From the NCBI RefSeq assembly GCF_013410115.1, contig NZ_JACCCV010000002.1, positions 2,170,001 through 2,234,000 of the forward strand: a stretch of 64,000 nt of DNA. The letters are read 5' to 3'. Shown in pieces: positions 25,021 to 34,405 of the stretch. Under the pieces are notes generated by a model. That model ran no database searches, was not told the DNA's origin, and saw only the letters and a program-made list of their open reading frames with translations. How positions within the stretch are numbered: the stretch's first letter is position 1; every line of letters starts with the position of its first letter. The translations under genes were made by a program, and so were the position numbers. This DNA comes from Tunturiibacter gelidiferens (GTDB lineage Bacteria; Acidobacteriota; Terriglobia; Terriglobales; Acidobacteriaceae).

Positions 25021-25056
25021 TATACATACGATATGATTTTAGATACAGTATGTATA
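25021..25056. promoter_or_regulatory. Nine-base inverted repeat, likely repressor operator
   Basis: TATACATAC (25021-25029) and GTATGTATA (25048-25056) are perfect complements with an 18-base A/T-rich spacer, in the 200-base gap between the divergent small membrane gene and the efflux gene. The symmetry and position suggest the binding site of the nearby TetR regulator or of a MarR/PadR protein encoded elsewhere. Confidence 0.55.
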
Positions 25057-25279
25057 TCAAATGATCGCCAATGCTCAGTTTCTAAGAAGAGCATTGAGTG
25101 GAAACGGCTCGCAAAGTATTGCGATGTGACCGCGGTTGGTTGGGCTCACGTTATTGAATCTGACAACGCCCAATCCGCCGGAAAGGAAAGCGGATGTCAG
25201 ATGAAGCCGGGACAGCGGGCGATGGAAGCCTAAAGTCAACCCCTGGCTGATCGCGGCCACAGTTGCCCTCGCTGCCTTC

Positions 25280-26785
25280 ATGGAGGTTCTCGATACCTCC
25301 ATTGCCAATGTCGCCCTTCCCCACATTGCCGGTGATCTCGGCGCCAGCACCGATCAGGGAACCTGGGTTCTCACCAGCTATCTGGTCTCCAACGCAATCA
25401 TTTTGCCGGTGGGCGCGTGGGCGTCGAGTGTCATCGGCCGCAAGAATTTCTTTCTGCTATGCATCACCATCTTCACCGCGGCAAGTTTTCTTTGCGGTAT
25501 CGCCCCAACGCTACCGATCTTGCTCATCTCGCGGGTACTTCAGGGAGTCGGAGGTGGCGGCCTCCAGCCTATGGCGCAGGCCATCATGGCGGATTCCTTC
25601 GAAGAAAAAAAGCGTGGCCAGGCCTTCGCGCTCTACGGTCTTGTGGCAGTGCTTGCGCCATCCCTTGGGCCGACGATCGGCGGTTGGATCACCGACAACT
25701 ACTCCTGGCGATGGATCTTCTATATCAATCTTCCCGTCGGCATCCTCGCGTTCTTTCTGGTCAGCCGCCTGGTGCAGGATCCGCCCTGGATCAAAGCAGA
25801 CCGTGCCAATCTCAGGAAACTGGACTACATCGGCCTCGGATTGCTCACGGTCGCCATGGGCGGCATGCAAGTCATGCTGGATAAGGGGGAAGAGAACGAC
25901 TGGTTTGCCTCCACCTTCATCCGCATCTTCTGCTTTCTATTCGTTGCAGGTATGGCCGGCCTGATCTGGTGGCAGTGGCGGGCTAAGAATCCCATCATGA
26001 ATTTGCGGCTATTCAAGTACAAGAATTTCGCTATCTGTTGTTTCCTCATGATTCTGGTCGGCGGCGTCCTGAATGCCGCAACCGTACTCGAGCCCCAGTT
26101 CCTGCAGCAGTTGATGGGCTACACGGCAACCCGCGCCGGAGAAGCGCTCGGCGGCGGCGGACTCGCCCTGCTCGTCGTTATGCCGCTGGCAGGAATTGCT
26201 ACCGGCAGGTTTCCGGCGAGAAACATGGCTGCATTCGGTTTCGTCTGCTTCGCCGGCGCGTTCTATTACACCTCCACGCACTTCACGCTCACTATGACCT
26301 TCGGTTTTGCCTCGTGGTTGCGAATTCTTCAGATGTTCGCGATCCCTTTCGCCTTCATCGCCATCACTACCGCGGCTTATGTCGGACTTCCGAAAGAGGC
26401 GAGCAATCAGGTCTCTGGGATCATCAACTTCGTTCGCAACGTTGGCGGCAGTATCTTTATCGCCGTCACTGGAGCGATCGTCACCAACCGTTCTCTCTTT
26501 CACCAGGCACGCCTGCAGGAGTCCATGCAGCCGGGCAATCCCGCCTTCGTCAACCGGGTCAACGCGCTTACCTCTTACTTTGGCGGTAGCGGCAAAGGAC
26601 CCGGACCCGGCCTCATGGCGCGAGCTGCAATTTACCAGCGACTCAATCAGCAGGCTGCTGCGCAGGCTTATCAGGACATCTACCGTCTGCTCTGTTGGAT
26701 GGCAATGGGCATGGTGGTGTGCGCTTTCGTTCTAAGTAAGAACAAGCCCGGACAGGGCGCCCCTGCGGGAGAAGCAATGCACTAG
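25280..26785 (+). CDS. DHA2-family MFS multidrug exporter (EmrB/QacA type)
   Basis: At least 501 residues and about 14 membrane helices. Helix 1 motif EVLDTSIANVALPHIAGDL, motif A-like WASSVIGRKNFF, motif C LGPTIGGWITD and later helices match EmrB/QacA proton-drug antiporters. The natural start seems to be ATG 25194 with an AAGGAA site, giving MSDEAGTAGDGSLK. The frame then jumps at about 25233, where one G appears to be missing before VNPWLIAATVALAAF, the true start of helix 1. As written, only ATG 25280 gives an open gene, lacking about 15 residues of helix 1. Function depends on whether that lesion is real. No EmrA-type adaptor or outer-membrane channel is adjacent. Confidence 0.8.
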   Translation: MEVLDTSIANVALPHIAGDLGASTDQGTWVLTSYLVSNAIILPVGAWASSVIGRKNFFLLCITIFTAASFLCGIAPTLPILLISRVLQGVGGGGLQPMAQAIMADSFEEKKRGQAFALYGLVAVLAPSLGPTIGGWITDNYSWRWIFYINLPVGILAFFLVSRLVQDPPWIKADRANLRKLDYIGLGLLTVAMGGMQVMLDKGEENDWFASTFIRIFCFLFVAGMAGLIWWQWRAKNPIMNLRLFKYKNFAICCFLMILVGGVLNAATVLEPQFLQQLMGYTATRAGEALGGGGLALLVVMPLAGIATGRFPARNMAAFGFVCFAGAFYYTSTHFTLTMTFGFASWLRILQMFAIPFAFIAITTAAYVGLPKEASNQVSGIINFVRNVGGSIFIAVTGAIVTNRSLFHQARLQESMQPGNPAFVNRVNALTSYFGGSGKGPGPGLMARAAIYQRLNQQAAAQAYQDIYRLLCWMAMGMVVCAFVLSKNKPGQGAPAGEAMH

Positions 26786-26871
26786 CGACGCACCTCACCA
26801 TCAGGCCAGTATTGCCGGACGAAATTGCACTTTTAAAGTGCTGCGTTATTTCAATCAGGAGATAGGGTTAC

Positions 26872-27156
26872 ATGTGCGATAAAAAAACCAGCTCGATTGT
26901 TCACGCTCAGCAGACGCCTGTCGAACGAGTTGCCGAGCTTATGACGACAGCGGAAACGGAACTCGCCGCCTTTTACGAGACAGTATTCAGACGATATGGC
27001 CTGAAGGAAGCGAGGAAGTCGGCGCAGGACTGGATCGAAGAATTGGAGACGATGGATTGGCCCGCTGACTGGGCCCTCCCGAACTGGCGTCATGTGACAA
27101 TCGCCGCTGCCGATTGCCTTGCCCTCAGAATCCTCGACCATTCTCCGCGCCGGTGA
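26872..27156 (+). CDS. Small acidic protein of unknown function
   Basis: 94 residues, predicted mainly helical, with no signal or membrane segment. The central part (ETELAAFYETVFRRYGLKEA then SAQDWIEELETMDWPADW) is amphipathic and tryptophan-rich. ATG 26872 follows AGGAGA at about 9 bases. It lies 86 bases after the efflux gene on the same strand and may be co-transcribed. No family recognised. Confidence 0.6.
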   Translation: MCDKKTSSIVHAQQTPVERVAELMTTAETELAAFYETVFRRYGLKEARKSAQDWIEELETMDWPADWALPNWRHVTIAAADCLALRILDHSPRR

Positions 27157-27763
27157 GGGCCAACCGACCTCCTATCTGCATTGGACCTGGATGATGGTCA
27201 ATGCGGCCTCTTGCACCTATAGATAAAAATGTTCTTCCTGATCAGAAGTGTCAGGGAGGACGCAAGCTCTTTGAAGACCATCGGCCGTTCCTCAGGACGA
27301 CAAGAAGCCGCGCCCGCAGCCCTCGTTGCTAACGATGCGACAGATCGTATTTGGCGACTGCGGTTAAACTCTTCCGATTGGCAAAGCCCTGTTGCGGACG
27401 ACTCGTCGATGCCGCTCGGCAATTCTGCTCAACTGTAGAGCCAGCAAATTGCAAGAGAAAGGAATTCGGTCCTAAGAGTCGAATTGAGGACAGTGGAGTT
27501 AGCCGCGAGTCACGAGCTGAGTTATCACCTCACGAAGCGGCGTCGCTCCATCCACATGCTCGGTTCCGGGTACCTGCCGTAGATCCCGCCCATGCTTCAT
27601 GAGGCAAAGAACAGATAGCAGTCTCCCTGGAATTGAGCTTTAAATGCGAATTGGCCCCGCCAACTCGCCTGAAGGTTGGCGCTTCGAGATTTGGTGAACT
27701 TTTTCTCCTAACCGTGCAAACCCGCACCTGAAAATACATGTTTGTTCATGATATTTCTTGTTT
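27157..27763. other. Intergenic region upstream of the DeoR gene
   Basis: About 600 bases with no supported gene. The last 35 bases hold two related half-sites, TTTGTTCATGAT near 27741 and CTTGTTTATGCATGAT near 27757, placed at the DeoR start as expected for autoregulation. Confidence 0.4.
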
Positions 27764-28564
27764 ATGCATGATTCGTCACTGCCCATATCCAGAAGAGAAG
27801 TGATCGCGGAAAGACTCGATGCGGGACTCTCTGTTATCGCCTCCGAGTTGGCGGAAGAGTTCCAGCTTTCTGAAGATGCGATAAGGCGTGATCTGCGCGC
27901 ACTCGCCGCAGAAGGTCGTTGCAAGCGGGTGTATGGGGGCGCCCTTCCTGTGTCGTCTGCCTCTGGATGGCTGACAGAACGCATTCCGGTTCAATCAAGT
28001 GAAAAGATTCTGCTCGCGCGGACTGGTGCGCGCCTGATTCAACCGCGAGGGTTGATCTTTTTGGACGGGGGCAGCACGAATCTGGCACTGGTAGCAGAAT
28101 TGCCGGAGAACAAGTTCCTGACCGTTGCGACTAATTCAGTTCCGGTGGCGAATGCTGTCCTTAACCGGGAGGGGCTGAGACTCCTTATGGTCGGCGGCGC
28201 AGTAGAAGCTGAACTAGCCGCGTGCGTCGATGCCGAGGCTGTTCTCGCTGTGCAGAAAATGAATATCGATCACTGCTTTCTTGGCGCCTGCGCAGTTTCT
28301 TCGCAATTAGGCCTTGGAGGATTCAACCCTGCAGATACGCTCTTCAAACGTGTCCTGCTATCCCGCAGCCAGAAAGTAACTGCGCTCGTGACGCTCGACA
28401 AACTTGAGACCCGAGCACCGCACGTCATCGGCCCGCTGGAGTTCGTCCATGAGTTGGTTGTTCCACACGATACTCCCTCCCATCTTTTAGCTACACTCGA
28501 AAAGGCCGGTATCACCGTTCTGACTGCCGACGAGCCACCTCAACCCGTCGCGACGGGAGTATGA
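27764..28564 (+). CDS. DeoR/GlpR-family sugar regulator
   Basis: 266 residues. The N-terminal winged helix contains SRREVIAERLDAGLSVIAS and SEDAIRRDLRALAAEGRCKR, followed by the YGGAL linker. The C-terminal domain has the phosphosugar-binding signatures FLDGGSTNLAL and MVGGAVE. DeoR regulators respond to sugar phosphates. It starts an operon with an MFS transporter (its stop and the next start are 1 base apart) and a HAD protein, so it probably senses the sugar those handle. No clear ribosome site precedes ATG 27764. Confidence 0.85.
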   Translation: MHDSSLPISRREVIAERLDAGLSVIASELAEEFQLSEDAIRRDLRALAAEGRCKRVYGGALPVSSASGWLTERIPVQSSEKILLARTGARLIQPRGLIFLDGGSTNLALVAELPENKFLTVATNSVPVANAVLNREGLRLLMVGGAVEAELAACVDAEAVLAVQKMNIDHCFLGACAVSSQLGLGGFNPADTLFKRVLLSRSQKVTALVTLDKLETRAPHVIGPLEFVHELVVPHDTPSHLLATLEKAGITVLTADEPPQPVATGV

Positions 28565-28565
28565 C

Positions 28566-29702
28566 ATGTCATCCGTCGCTGATCACTCAAAATCACGTCT
28601 AGCCACGCGACTCTGTTTTGCCGCGGCTGGCTTCGCGGTGGCCTGTTGGGCTCCTCTTGTTCCTTTCGCCAAGACCCGACTCGGGATTGGAGATGGCACC
28701 CTGGGATTTCTGCTTCTATGCCTTGGGGCCGGCTCGGTCGCCGCAATGCCAATTACTGGAATCCTCGCGACGAAATTTGGCAGCAAGCCCGTCATCCTTG
28801 CTGGTGGCTATGGTGTATCGCTCTTTCTTCCGCTTCTGGTGGTCGTGGATCGTCCAGCCTCTCTCGGGGCAGCACTTATGATGTTCGGCGCGTCCCTGGG
28901 TTCCTTGGATGTCGCCATGAATCTCCATGCAGTGGAAGTGGAGCGGGCTTTATCGCGCCCGCTGATGTCGGGATTCCATGCTCTGTTCAGTATCGGAGGA
29001 TTCGCAGGGTCGGGATTTATGACGCTCATGCTATCCAACCATATCTCCCCGTTCCACAGCTGCGCCATCAGTTCCATCGCAGTCGCATCCGCTGTCAGTG
29101 CGGCGGCTCCGCATCTGCTGCGAACAGGTAATGAAACCCCAGGTCCCTTGTTTGTTCTGCCCCGCGGTATTGTTCTGGTGATTGCCCTACTTGCGTTTGT
29201 CTCATTTCTGGTTGAGGGAGCGCTGCTCGATTGGAGTGCTCTACTGCTGGTAACCACCAAAATGGTCGCGGCTGCCAGAGGCGGAGTCGGCTACATGCTG
29301 TTTTCGATAGCCATGACAACAGGACGTCTCACTGGGGATCGCGCGATAATGCGGCTGGGGGATCGCAAGGTATTTCTGTTAAGTGGACTGACGGCGGTCT
29401 GTGGCTTTGCGGTCTTGCTTGCTTCGCAATACACTCCGCTCGCTCTGGCCGGGTTCGTCCTTATCGGCCTTGGAGCGGCAAACATAGTGCCAACTCTGTT
29501 TCGGCGAGCGGTAAATCAGCGGGAAATGCCCGCCCCGCTTGCTCTTGCTGCCGCGACAGGTGCGGGATATGCAGGCCTGCTTGCAGGGCCCGCGTTGGTG
29601 GGCTTTATAGCTCATTCCGTTGGGTTGCGGGGAGCGTTTATCTCTCTCGCACTTCTTATGTGCCTCGTCCCAGCCCTGAACAAGAGTGTGAATGGGTCAT
29701 AG
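28566..29702 (+). CDS. MFS transporter, YbjJ-like
   Basis: 378 residues, 12 predicted helices. Features include the early FAVACWAPLVPFAKTRLGI, the loop ATKFGSKPVI and a long stretch ASLGSLDVAMNLHAVEVE, features of the YbjJ/FucP-related subgroup. The start is coupled to the DeoR stop with GGAG upstream. Context with DeoR and HAD suggests sugar or sugar-like solute transport; direction and substrate are unknown. E. coli also pairs a similar transporter (ybjJ) with a HAD gene (ybjI). Confidence 0.75.
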   Translation: MSSVADHSKSRLATRLCFAAAGFAVACWAPLVPFAKTRLGIGDGTLGFLLLCLGAGSVAAMPITGILATKFGSKPVILAGGYGVSLFLPLLVVVDRPASLGAALMMFGASLGSLDVAMNLHAVEVERALSRPLMSGFHALFSIGGFAGSGFMTLMLSNHISPFHSCAISSIAVASAVSAAAPHLLRTGNETPGPLFVLPRGIVLVIALLAFVSFLVEGALLDWSALLLVTTKMVAAARGGVGYMLFSIAMTTGRLTGDRAIMRLGDRKVFLLSGLTAVCGFAVLLASQYTPLALAGFVLIGLGAANIVPTLFRRAVNQREMPAPLALAAATGAGYAGLLAGPALVGFIAHSVGLRGAFISLALLMCLVPALNKSVNGS

Positions 29703-29733
29703 AGGCGACTTCGCGCGCCAGAATGGAGACAGC

Positions 29734-30423
29734 ATGGGGATTTATTGGCCATCACGCCGCACACCAACGAATAATCCGAAAGCGCTAGTCCTCGATATGG
29801 GTGGAGTTCTGATCGACTCGGAGGCTCTCCACAAATCTACGAAGCGGCAAGCCCTGCGTTCAGCGGGCATCGAGGTTGATGAGACGGTGTTCTCGCGATA
29901 CATCGGTCGCAGCGATCGAGTAATGATAACGGACGTTGCCAAGATCCATGGTCTTTCCGAGGACGGAATCGAAGCAATTCTGGCAGAGAAAGACCGTCTC
30001 TATGCCTTAGGTCAACGCGACCTGAGGCCGGTCCGTGGCGCCATCGATTTTGTGTACTGGGCCTATCGGAAATATCGGTTGGCTATTGCCACCTCTGCAA
30101 CCGCACAAAATCGCAAATGCGCCCTTGCGTCTCTGGGAATGACCTCACTCTTCGAAGTTGCCATCGACAGCAGTTTCATTGTGCACCCTAAACCGTCTCC
30201 GGAAGTCTTTGAGAAGGCGATCGCGCGGATGGAAATGGCACCGTCCGACTGTTGGATCATAGAAGACGCCCTCAATGGGGTTGCGGCAGCGAGAGAAGTC
30301 CCGTGCTTCACCGTCGCATTGACCACGAGTTTCGGAGAGTCCGAACTGCTTCGCGCCGGAGCCGATGTTGTCGTCGATCAGTTTAACGAAATTCAAACCC
30401 TACTCCGGGAGGCCTGTGCATAA
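29734..30423 (+). CDS. HAD-superfamily hydrolase with altered motif I
   Basis: 229 residues resembling beta-phosphoglucomutase-type HAD proteins: motif I VLDMGGVLIDSE, motif II AIATSAT, motif III/Lys HPKPSPEVFEKAI, motif IV IIEDALNGVAAA. The second Asp of DxD, the general acid/base, is Gly23 here, so classic phosphatase or mutase turnover may be impaired. ATG 29734 has a GGAG site; an alternative ATG 29692 overlaps the transporter stop. Last gene of the DeoR operon. Confidence 0.75.
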   Translation: MGIYWPSRRTPTNNPKALVLDMGGVLIDSEALHKSTKRQALRSAGIEVDETVFSRYIGRSDRVMITDVAKIHGLSEDGIEAILAEKDRLYALGQRDLRPVRGAIDFVYWAYRKYRLAIATSATAQNRKCALASLGMTSLFEVAIDSSFIVHPKPSPEVFEKAIARMEMAPSDCWIIEDALNGVAAAREVPCFTVALTTSFGESELLRAGADVVVDQFNEIQTLLREACA

Positions 30424-30675
30424 GAGCCGAAAGAGTGGGGAGAGAACACGACTAGGCGACGCGCTTTATCACAGGAAAAACGGAGTTCAGAGCTTGTGTG
30501 ATCCAACAAGGCATATCGCAAGGATGGTCCGCCGCGGGGAGGAACGAAGCGGCAATGATTGTTAACTCTATACTCCTATATCTGACGGCGTCCGAACGGC
30601 TTGCAAGCTCCCCCTACTGTGTTCGTACCGGTTTCGCTTCGCACCGGCTCCCAACTCCAGTTCTGCATCGAACGT

Positions 30676-32976
30676 TCATTGCGTGGTCTTAAATTCCGCG
30701 CGAAGACTTGCAGTTGAATCTCCTCCGGCCCACACATCGAAATCGGAGGGTTCTACAACCCAAGTTTTCGACTGCGGACTCCAAAAATGCAGTTGTTCCG
30801 CTCCAAGAGGAAACCTGAGAGTTTTGGTTTCTCCCGCTTGGAGGAGAACCCGCTCAAATCCCTTGAGTTCGCGAACGGGGCGAGATGCCGAACCATAGCG
30901 TTGATGAATATAAATCTGTGCAACAGCATCCCCCGCGATAGAGCCCGTATTCGTTACGTCGACGCTTACCTCGTTGTTATCGCTCACGCTCATGTTGTTC
31001 TTGCTGAGATGGAGATTGGAAAATTTGAACGTCGTATAGCTGAGACCGTACCCGAAAGGGTAAAGCGGTTTGGAAGCGACATCCCAATAGCGTGACGTGA
31101 AGCCAAGGCGATCTTCGGGATCATGTGTCAAAGTGTGGTTGTAGTAGAGTGGCTCGACGCCCGATGCGCTCGGCCAACTTACCGGCAGCTTCCCGCCAGG
31201 ATTCACATCTCCGAATAGTACGTCGGCCACGGCATTGCCCCCTTGTGTGCCTGGGTACCAGGCCTCAAGTATTGCCGGCACGTGTTCCGAGGCCCAGTGA
31301 ATATCGAGTGGGCGACCATTTTCAAGCACGAGCACCACCGGCTTGCCAACACCAACAGCAGCTTCTAACATCTGCTCCTGGATTCCTGGCAGATCCAGGC
31401 TGGCTCGCGAAGCCGCTTCGCCGCTCATATTCGCCGTCTCACCCATGACGGCCACGACGAGGTCAGCGTCGGCGGCCGCTGCCTTGGCCTTGGCAATCCA
31501 TTCGGCGGTTTCTTGAGGAGTAGGTGGAGGTGAAGGCTTCGTACCTGTAAACTGCTCCAACATACCGGTATAGACCTTCGACGGCTGAGGCCCGGCGACA
31601 AGCGTGATTTGCGCATCGGCACCCAGCCTATTCCTGATACCGGCAAGCACAGTAACCGGATGACTCTTGGACCCTTTTCCGAATAGGCCCTCCACCGTCC
31701 ATCCGCCCTCGATATCATGGGCAGCATCTGCGAGAGGGCCAATAACGGCAATCTTTTTCAGCTCCTTCGACAGGGGAAGAGTTCGGTTCTCATTGCGAAG
31801 CAGCACCATGGAACGCCCTGCCAGTTTGCGCTCGAGCGCGATACCCTCGGGTCGGTTCAGGACCGTATCGACACTAGCTTCGTCGACGTAGGGATGGTCG
31901 AAGAGTCCTAGATCAAACTTCGCCTCCAGAATCGGCAACACCATCTGGTCGATGTAGGCTTCCCTGACTTTGCCCTCTTGCACTACCTTTGCAAGATTGT
32001 GTGAGTAGGTGAGACTCGCCATATCCATGTTTAGGCCCGCGGTGATCGCCTTGTAGGCCGCATCTTTGCCATCGCTCGCGTAACCATGGGTAACGAGGTT
32101 TCCGACTGCAAATGCATCCGAAAGCACAATGCCTTGGAACCCCCAATCCTTCCGGAGAACGTCGGTCAGGAGCCAATGATTGCCACTCGCCGGCACGTCG
32201 TTCAGGTCCATATAGGCACTCATGATTCCACCAGCCCCAGCCTGAACCGCTGCATGAAAAGGAACCAGGTAAAGATTGCGAAGCAACTCCTCCGGCACAT
32301 AGGAAGAGTCATAGTCACGGCCGCCGTCGGCTGCACCGTAACCGGCAAAATGCTTTACGGTCACGAGTACGCTGTCCTGTCCAAGCTTCGAGCCTTGGAA
32401 TCCGCGGACCTGTGCTTGAGCCATTGCGGAACCAAGAACTGGATCCTCTCCGGCACCTTCCACGATGCGACCCCACCGAGCGTCACGTGCAATATCGACC
32501 ATGGGCGTAAAAGTCCAATCAATCCCGGCAGCGCGTGCATCCTGTGCCGCCAGATGTTGTGCCTGCTCCTCGACCGATGGATCCCACGAAGATGCCATCG
32601 CCAGCGGTACTGGAAAGACGGTTCTATATCCATGAATCACGTCAAAACCAAAGATGATTGGAATATGAAGACGCGACTTTTCGACCGCGATATGCTGAAG
32701 GCGATTGATCTCCTTGACGTCCATCTGCCAAAGAATCGAGCCTACTCCGCCTTTGGCAATGAGATCATCTGGTTTCTCTTTAGCGATACCAGGCATCACG
32801 AGACCGGACGATTCATTGAGTTGACCGACCTTTTCATCGAGAGTCATTTGCTTCAGGAGAGACTCGGCCTTCTGCTTGGCCTCAGCACTGAAGGGACTTG
32901 TCTGTGCCCCGGCGGAAATGACACCAGAGAATGCGACAAAAAAAAGAGCGATTGCAGGATACCTCTTCAACATCAT
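30676..32976 (-). CDS. bglX: Secreted GH3 beta-glucosidase, BglX type
   Basis: 766 residues with signal peptide to about residue 24 (LKRYPAIALFFVAFSGVISAG). GH3 N-domain: GEDPVLGSAMAQAQVRGFQG and KHFAGYGAADGGRDY, nucleophile Asp287 in GIVLSDAF. The C-domain begins SMVLLRNENRTLPL and a fibronectin-III-like domain ends the protein. Length and order match periplasmic BglX. The RNA start codons ATGATG follow GGAGGA. It forms with the acyltransferase and a second GH3 a same-strand run. Confidence 0.92.
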   Translation of the reverse strand: MMLKRYPAIALFFVAFSGVISAGAQTSPFSAEAKQKAESLLKQMTLDEKVGQLNESSGLVMPGIAKEKPDDLIAKGGVGSILWQMDVKEINRLQHIAVEKSRLHIPIIFGFDVIHGYRTVFPVPLAMASSWDPSVEEQAQHLAAQDARAAGIDWTFTPMVDIARDARWGRIVEGAGEDPVLGSAMAQAQVRGFQGSKLGQDSVLVTVKHFAGYGAADGGRDYDSSYVPEELLRNLYLVPFHAAVQAGAGGIMSAYMDLNDVPASGNHWLLTDVLRKDWGFQGIVLSDAFAVGNLVTHGYASDGKDAAYKAITAGLNMDMASLTYSHNLAKVVQEGKVREAYIDQMVLPILEAKFDLGLFDHPYVDEASVDTVLNRPEGIALERKLAGRSMVLLRNENRTLPLSKELKKIAVIGPLADAAHDIEGGWTVEGLFGKGSKSHPVTVLAGIRNRLGADAQITLVAGPQPSKVYTGMLEQFTGTKPSPPPTPQETAEWIAKAKAAAADADLVVAVMGETANMSGEAASRASLDLPGIQEQMLEAAVGVGKPVVLVLENGRPLDIHWASEHVPAILEAWYPGTQGGNAVADVLFGDVNPGGKLPVSWPSASGVEPLYYNHTLTHDPEDRLGFTSRYWDVASKPLYPFGYGLSYTTFKFSNLHLSKNNMSVSDNNEVSVDVTNTGSIAGDAVAQIYIHQRYGSASRPVRELKGFERVLLQAGETKTLRFPLGAEQLHFWSPQSKTWVVEPSDFDVWAGGDSTASLRAEFKTTQ

Positions 32977-33035
32977 GATTTCCGTCCTCCGTTTTTGAAA
33001 ATAAATCGGCTTCTCTGCTGCGATTATGTCGGGCA

Positions 33036-34184
33036 TTATGCTGCTGCCCGCTTTATGCCGTAGCGGCGGGTCAGCCACGCACGAACAGGCTCATCGAAAT
33101 ACTTAAGAACTAGCCATGCCAAAGCGATCACGACTGGCAGAAGCAGGAAGATATAAGTCAACAGCACGGACTTGGCTGGATGTCTCGTGTGGGCGAAGTT
33201 CGCAATGATATATACGAACGGGATATGCGTGATGTAGAGGGGATAGGAGAGCCTGCCGCTGAACTTGCACAACCTCATCATGCCCGCACCAGCATCAGAG
33301 TGCGCGCCACAGATGATGATGAGCGGGAATAAGAACAGCACGCACACAGCATCATAGAGACCATTGAAGGAAAGGCCGCCTGCGTTGGGGAACTTCGGCG
33401 CCTGAAAGATGACCACAAGAAGAATCGAGAGAACCAGGAGTCCAATTTTGGGACGGCGGATGCGACCCTGAATACGGTATAGCCAAAGGCCCATCACGAA
33501 AGAGACGGTCAACCGCAGAGGTGCCATCCATATCTCCGGGTATCCCCAGCCTCCATCCAGCGAACCTTTCACATTCGCGACCCATATGAGCAGCAACCCG
33601 GAGACTCCGAAGATGATTCCAAGTGTGAGCGCACGCAGCCGGCGAAGAATCAGAGCGTACGCGATATTTCCGAGATACTCCTGCATGAGGGACCACGCTG
33701 GTCCATTGAGTGCCTGGCTTTCGTTCTGTCGGCCCCCTACTGGCGGAGAAGGCAACAGGAGAAGTGAGGTCACATAGGCCAGCAGTAACATCGGCGCTGA
33801 GGTCTGGTTTATTCCCTTGCCGAAGGGATCGAGAAGATAGCCGAGAAGACCCAGGGTCGCGCCGACCAGCACCAGCGGATGAAGCCGAATGAGCCGGATC
33901 CGAAAGAATTGGAGGGTAGACATTCGAGTCCATCGGTCATCGTAGGCATAGGCGACGACAAAACCGGAGAGCCCGAAAAAGAAATCGACTGCCAGATAGG
34001 CGTGGTGCATCAGGCTCAGAGGAGTGTCCCAGCCAAATGAGTAATTGAAGACGTGAAAGATAACAATCAGGATGGCCGCACTCCCTCTCAATCCATCCAG
34101 CACTTCAAAGTGTTCTTTCCCGGTGCTTGTCCGGTCAGCTTGAACTGCACTGCCCGTCTGACCCAGAGTTGATACGTCGTTCAT
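33036..34184 (-). CDS. OafA/YrhL-type membrane acyltransferase
   Basis: 382 residues, about ten membrane helices. The catalytic His region LDGLRGSAAILIVIFHVF and the following VDFFFGLSGFVVAYA with basic RIRLIRLHPLV match acyltransferase family 3. These enzymes transfer acyl groups, usually acetyl, across the inner membrane onto surface or exported glycans. AAGGAG precedes ATG 34184. It lies between two GH3 glucosidases. It may modify a secreted or imported oligosaccharide, an inference from position. Confidence 0.85.
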   Translation of the reverse strand: MNDVSTLGQTGSAVQADRTSTGKEHFEVLDGLRGSAAILIVIFHVFNYSFGWDTPLSLMHHAYLAVDFFFGLSGFVVAYAYDDRWTRMSTLQFFRIRLIRLHPLVLVGATLGLLGYLLDPFGKGINQTSAPMLLLAYVTSLLLLPSPPVGGRQNESQALNGPAWSLMQEYLGNIAYALILRRLRALTLGIIFGVSGLLLIWVANVKGSLDGGWGYPEIWMAPLRLTVSFVMGLWLYRIQGRIRRPKIGLLVLSILLVVIFQAPKFPNAGGLSFNGLYDAVCVLFLFPLIIICGAHSDAGAGMMRLCKFSGRLSYPLYITHIPFVYIIANFAHTRHPAKSVLLTYIFLLLPVVIALAWLVLKYFDEPVRAWLTRRYGIKRAAA

Positions 34185-34278
34185 TGAGAGGTCTCCTTAT
34201 CTTTTCGAGCTTCAACTCGGCTGATATGAACCGTTAGCACAGACTATCTGTTCGGCGTTGGCGTCGAGAATTGGTTTC

Positions 34279-34315
34279 GTCACTGACGTGGCCTCTAGAG
34301 AGCCACGCCAGTGAC
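34279..34315 (-). terminator. Hairpin between GH3 and acyltransferase genes
   Basis: GTCACTG and CGTGGC pair with GCCACG and CAGTGAC around a TCTAGAGA core, with one internal mismatch. No U-run follows, so it may be a processing or attenuation structure rather than a full terminator. Confidence 0.45.
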
Positions 34316-34405
34316 AGCGCAGCGCACGCGAGCGTCAAAGAGCGGAATCAATACATTGCGGTTCTCATAGGTTCATCGCGGGGTGGGTTCGACGAGGGAT
34401 CAATC

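Noticed and set aside
32086..33063. 325-codon plus-strand frame opposite the first GH3 gene
   Set aside because: Overlaps the GH3 signal and catalytic coding region and lacks family resemblance.
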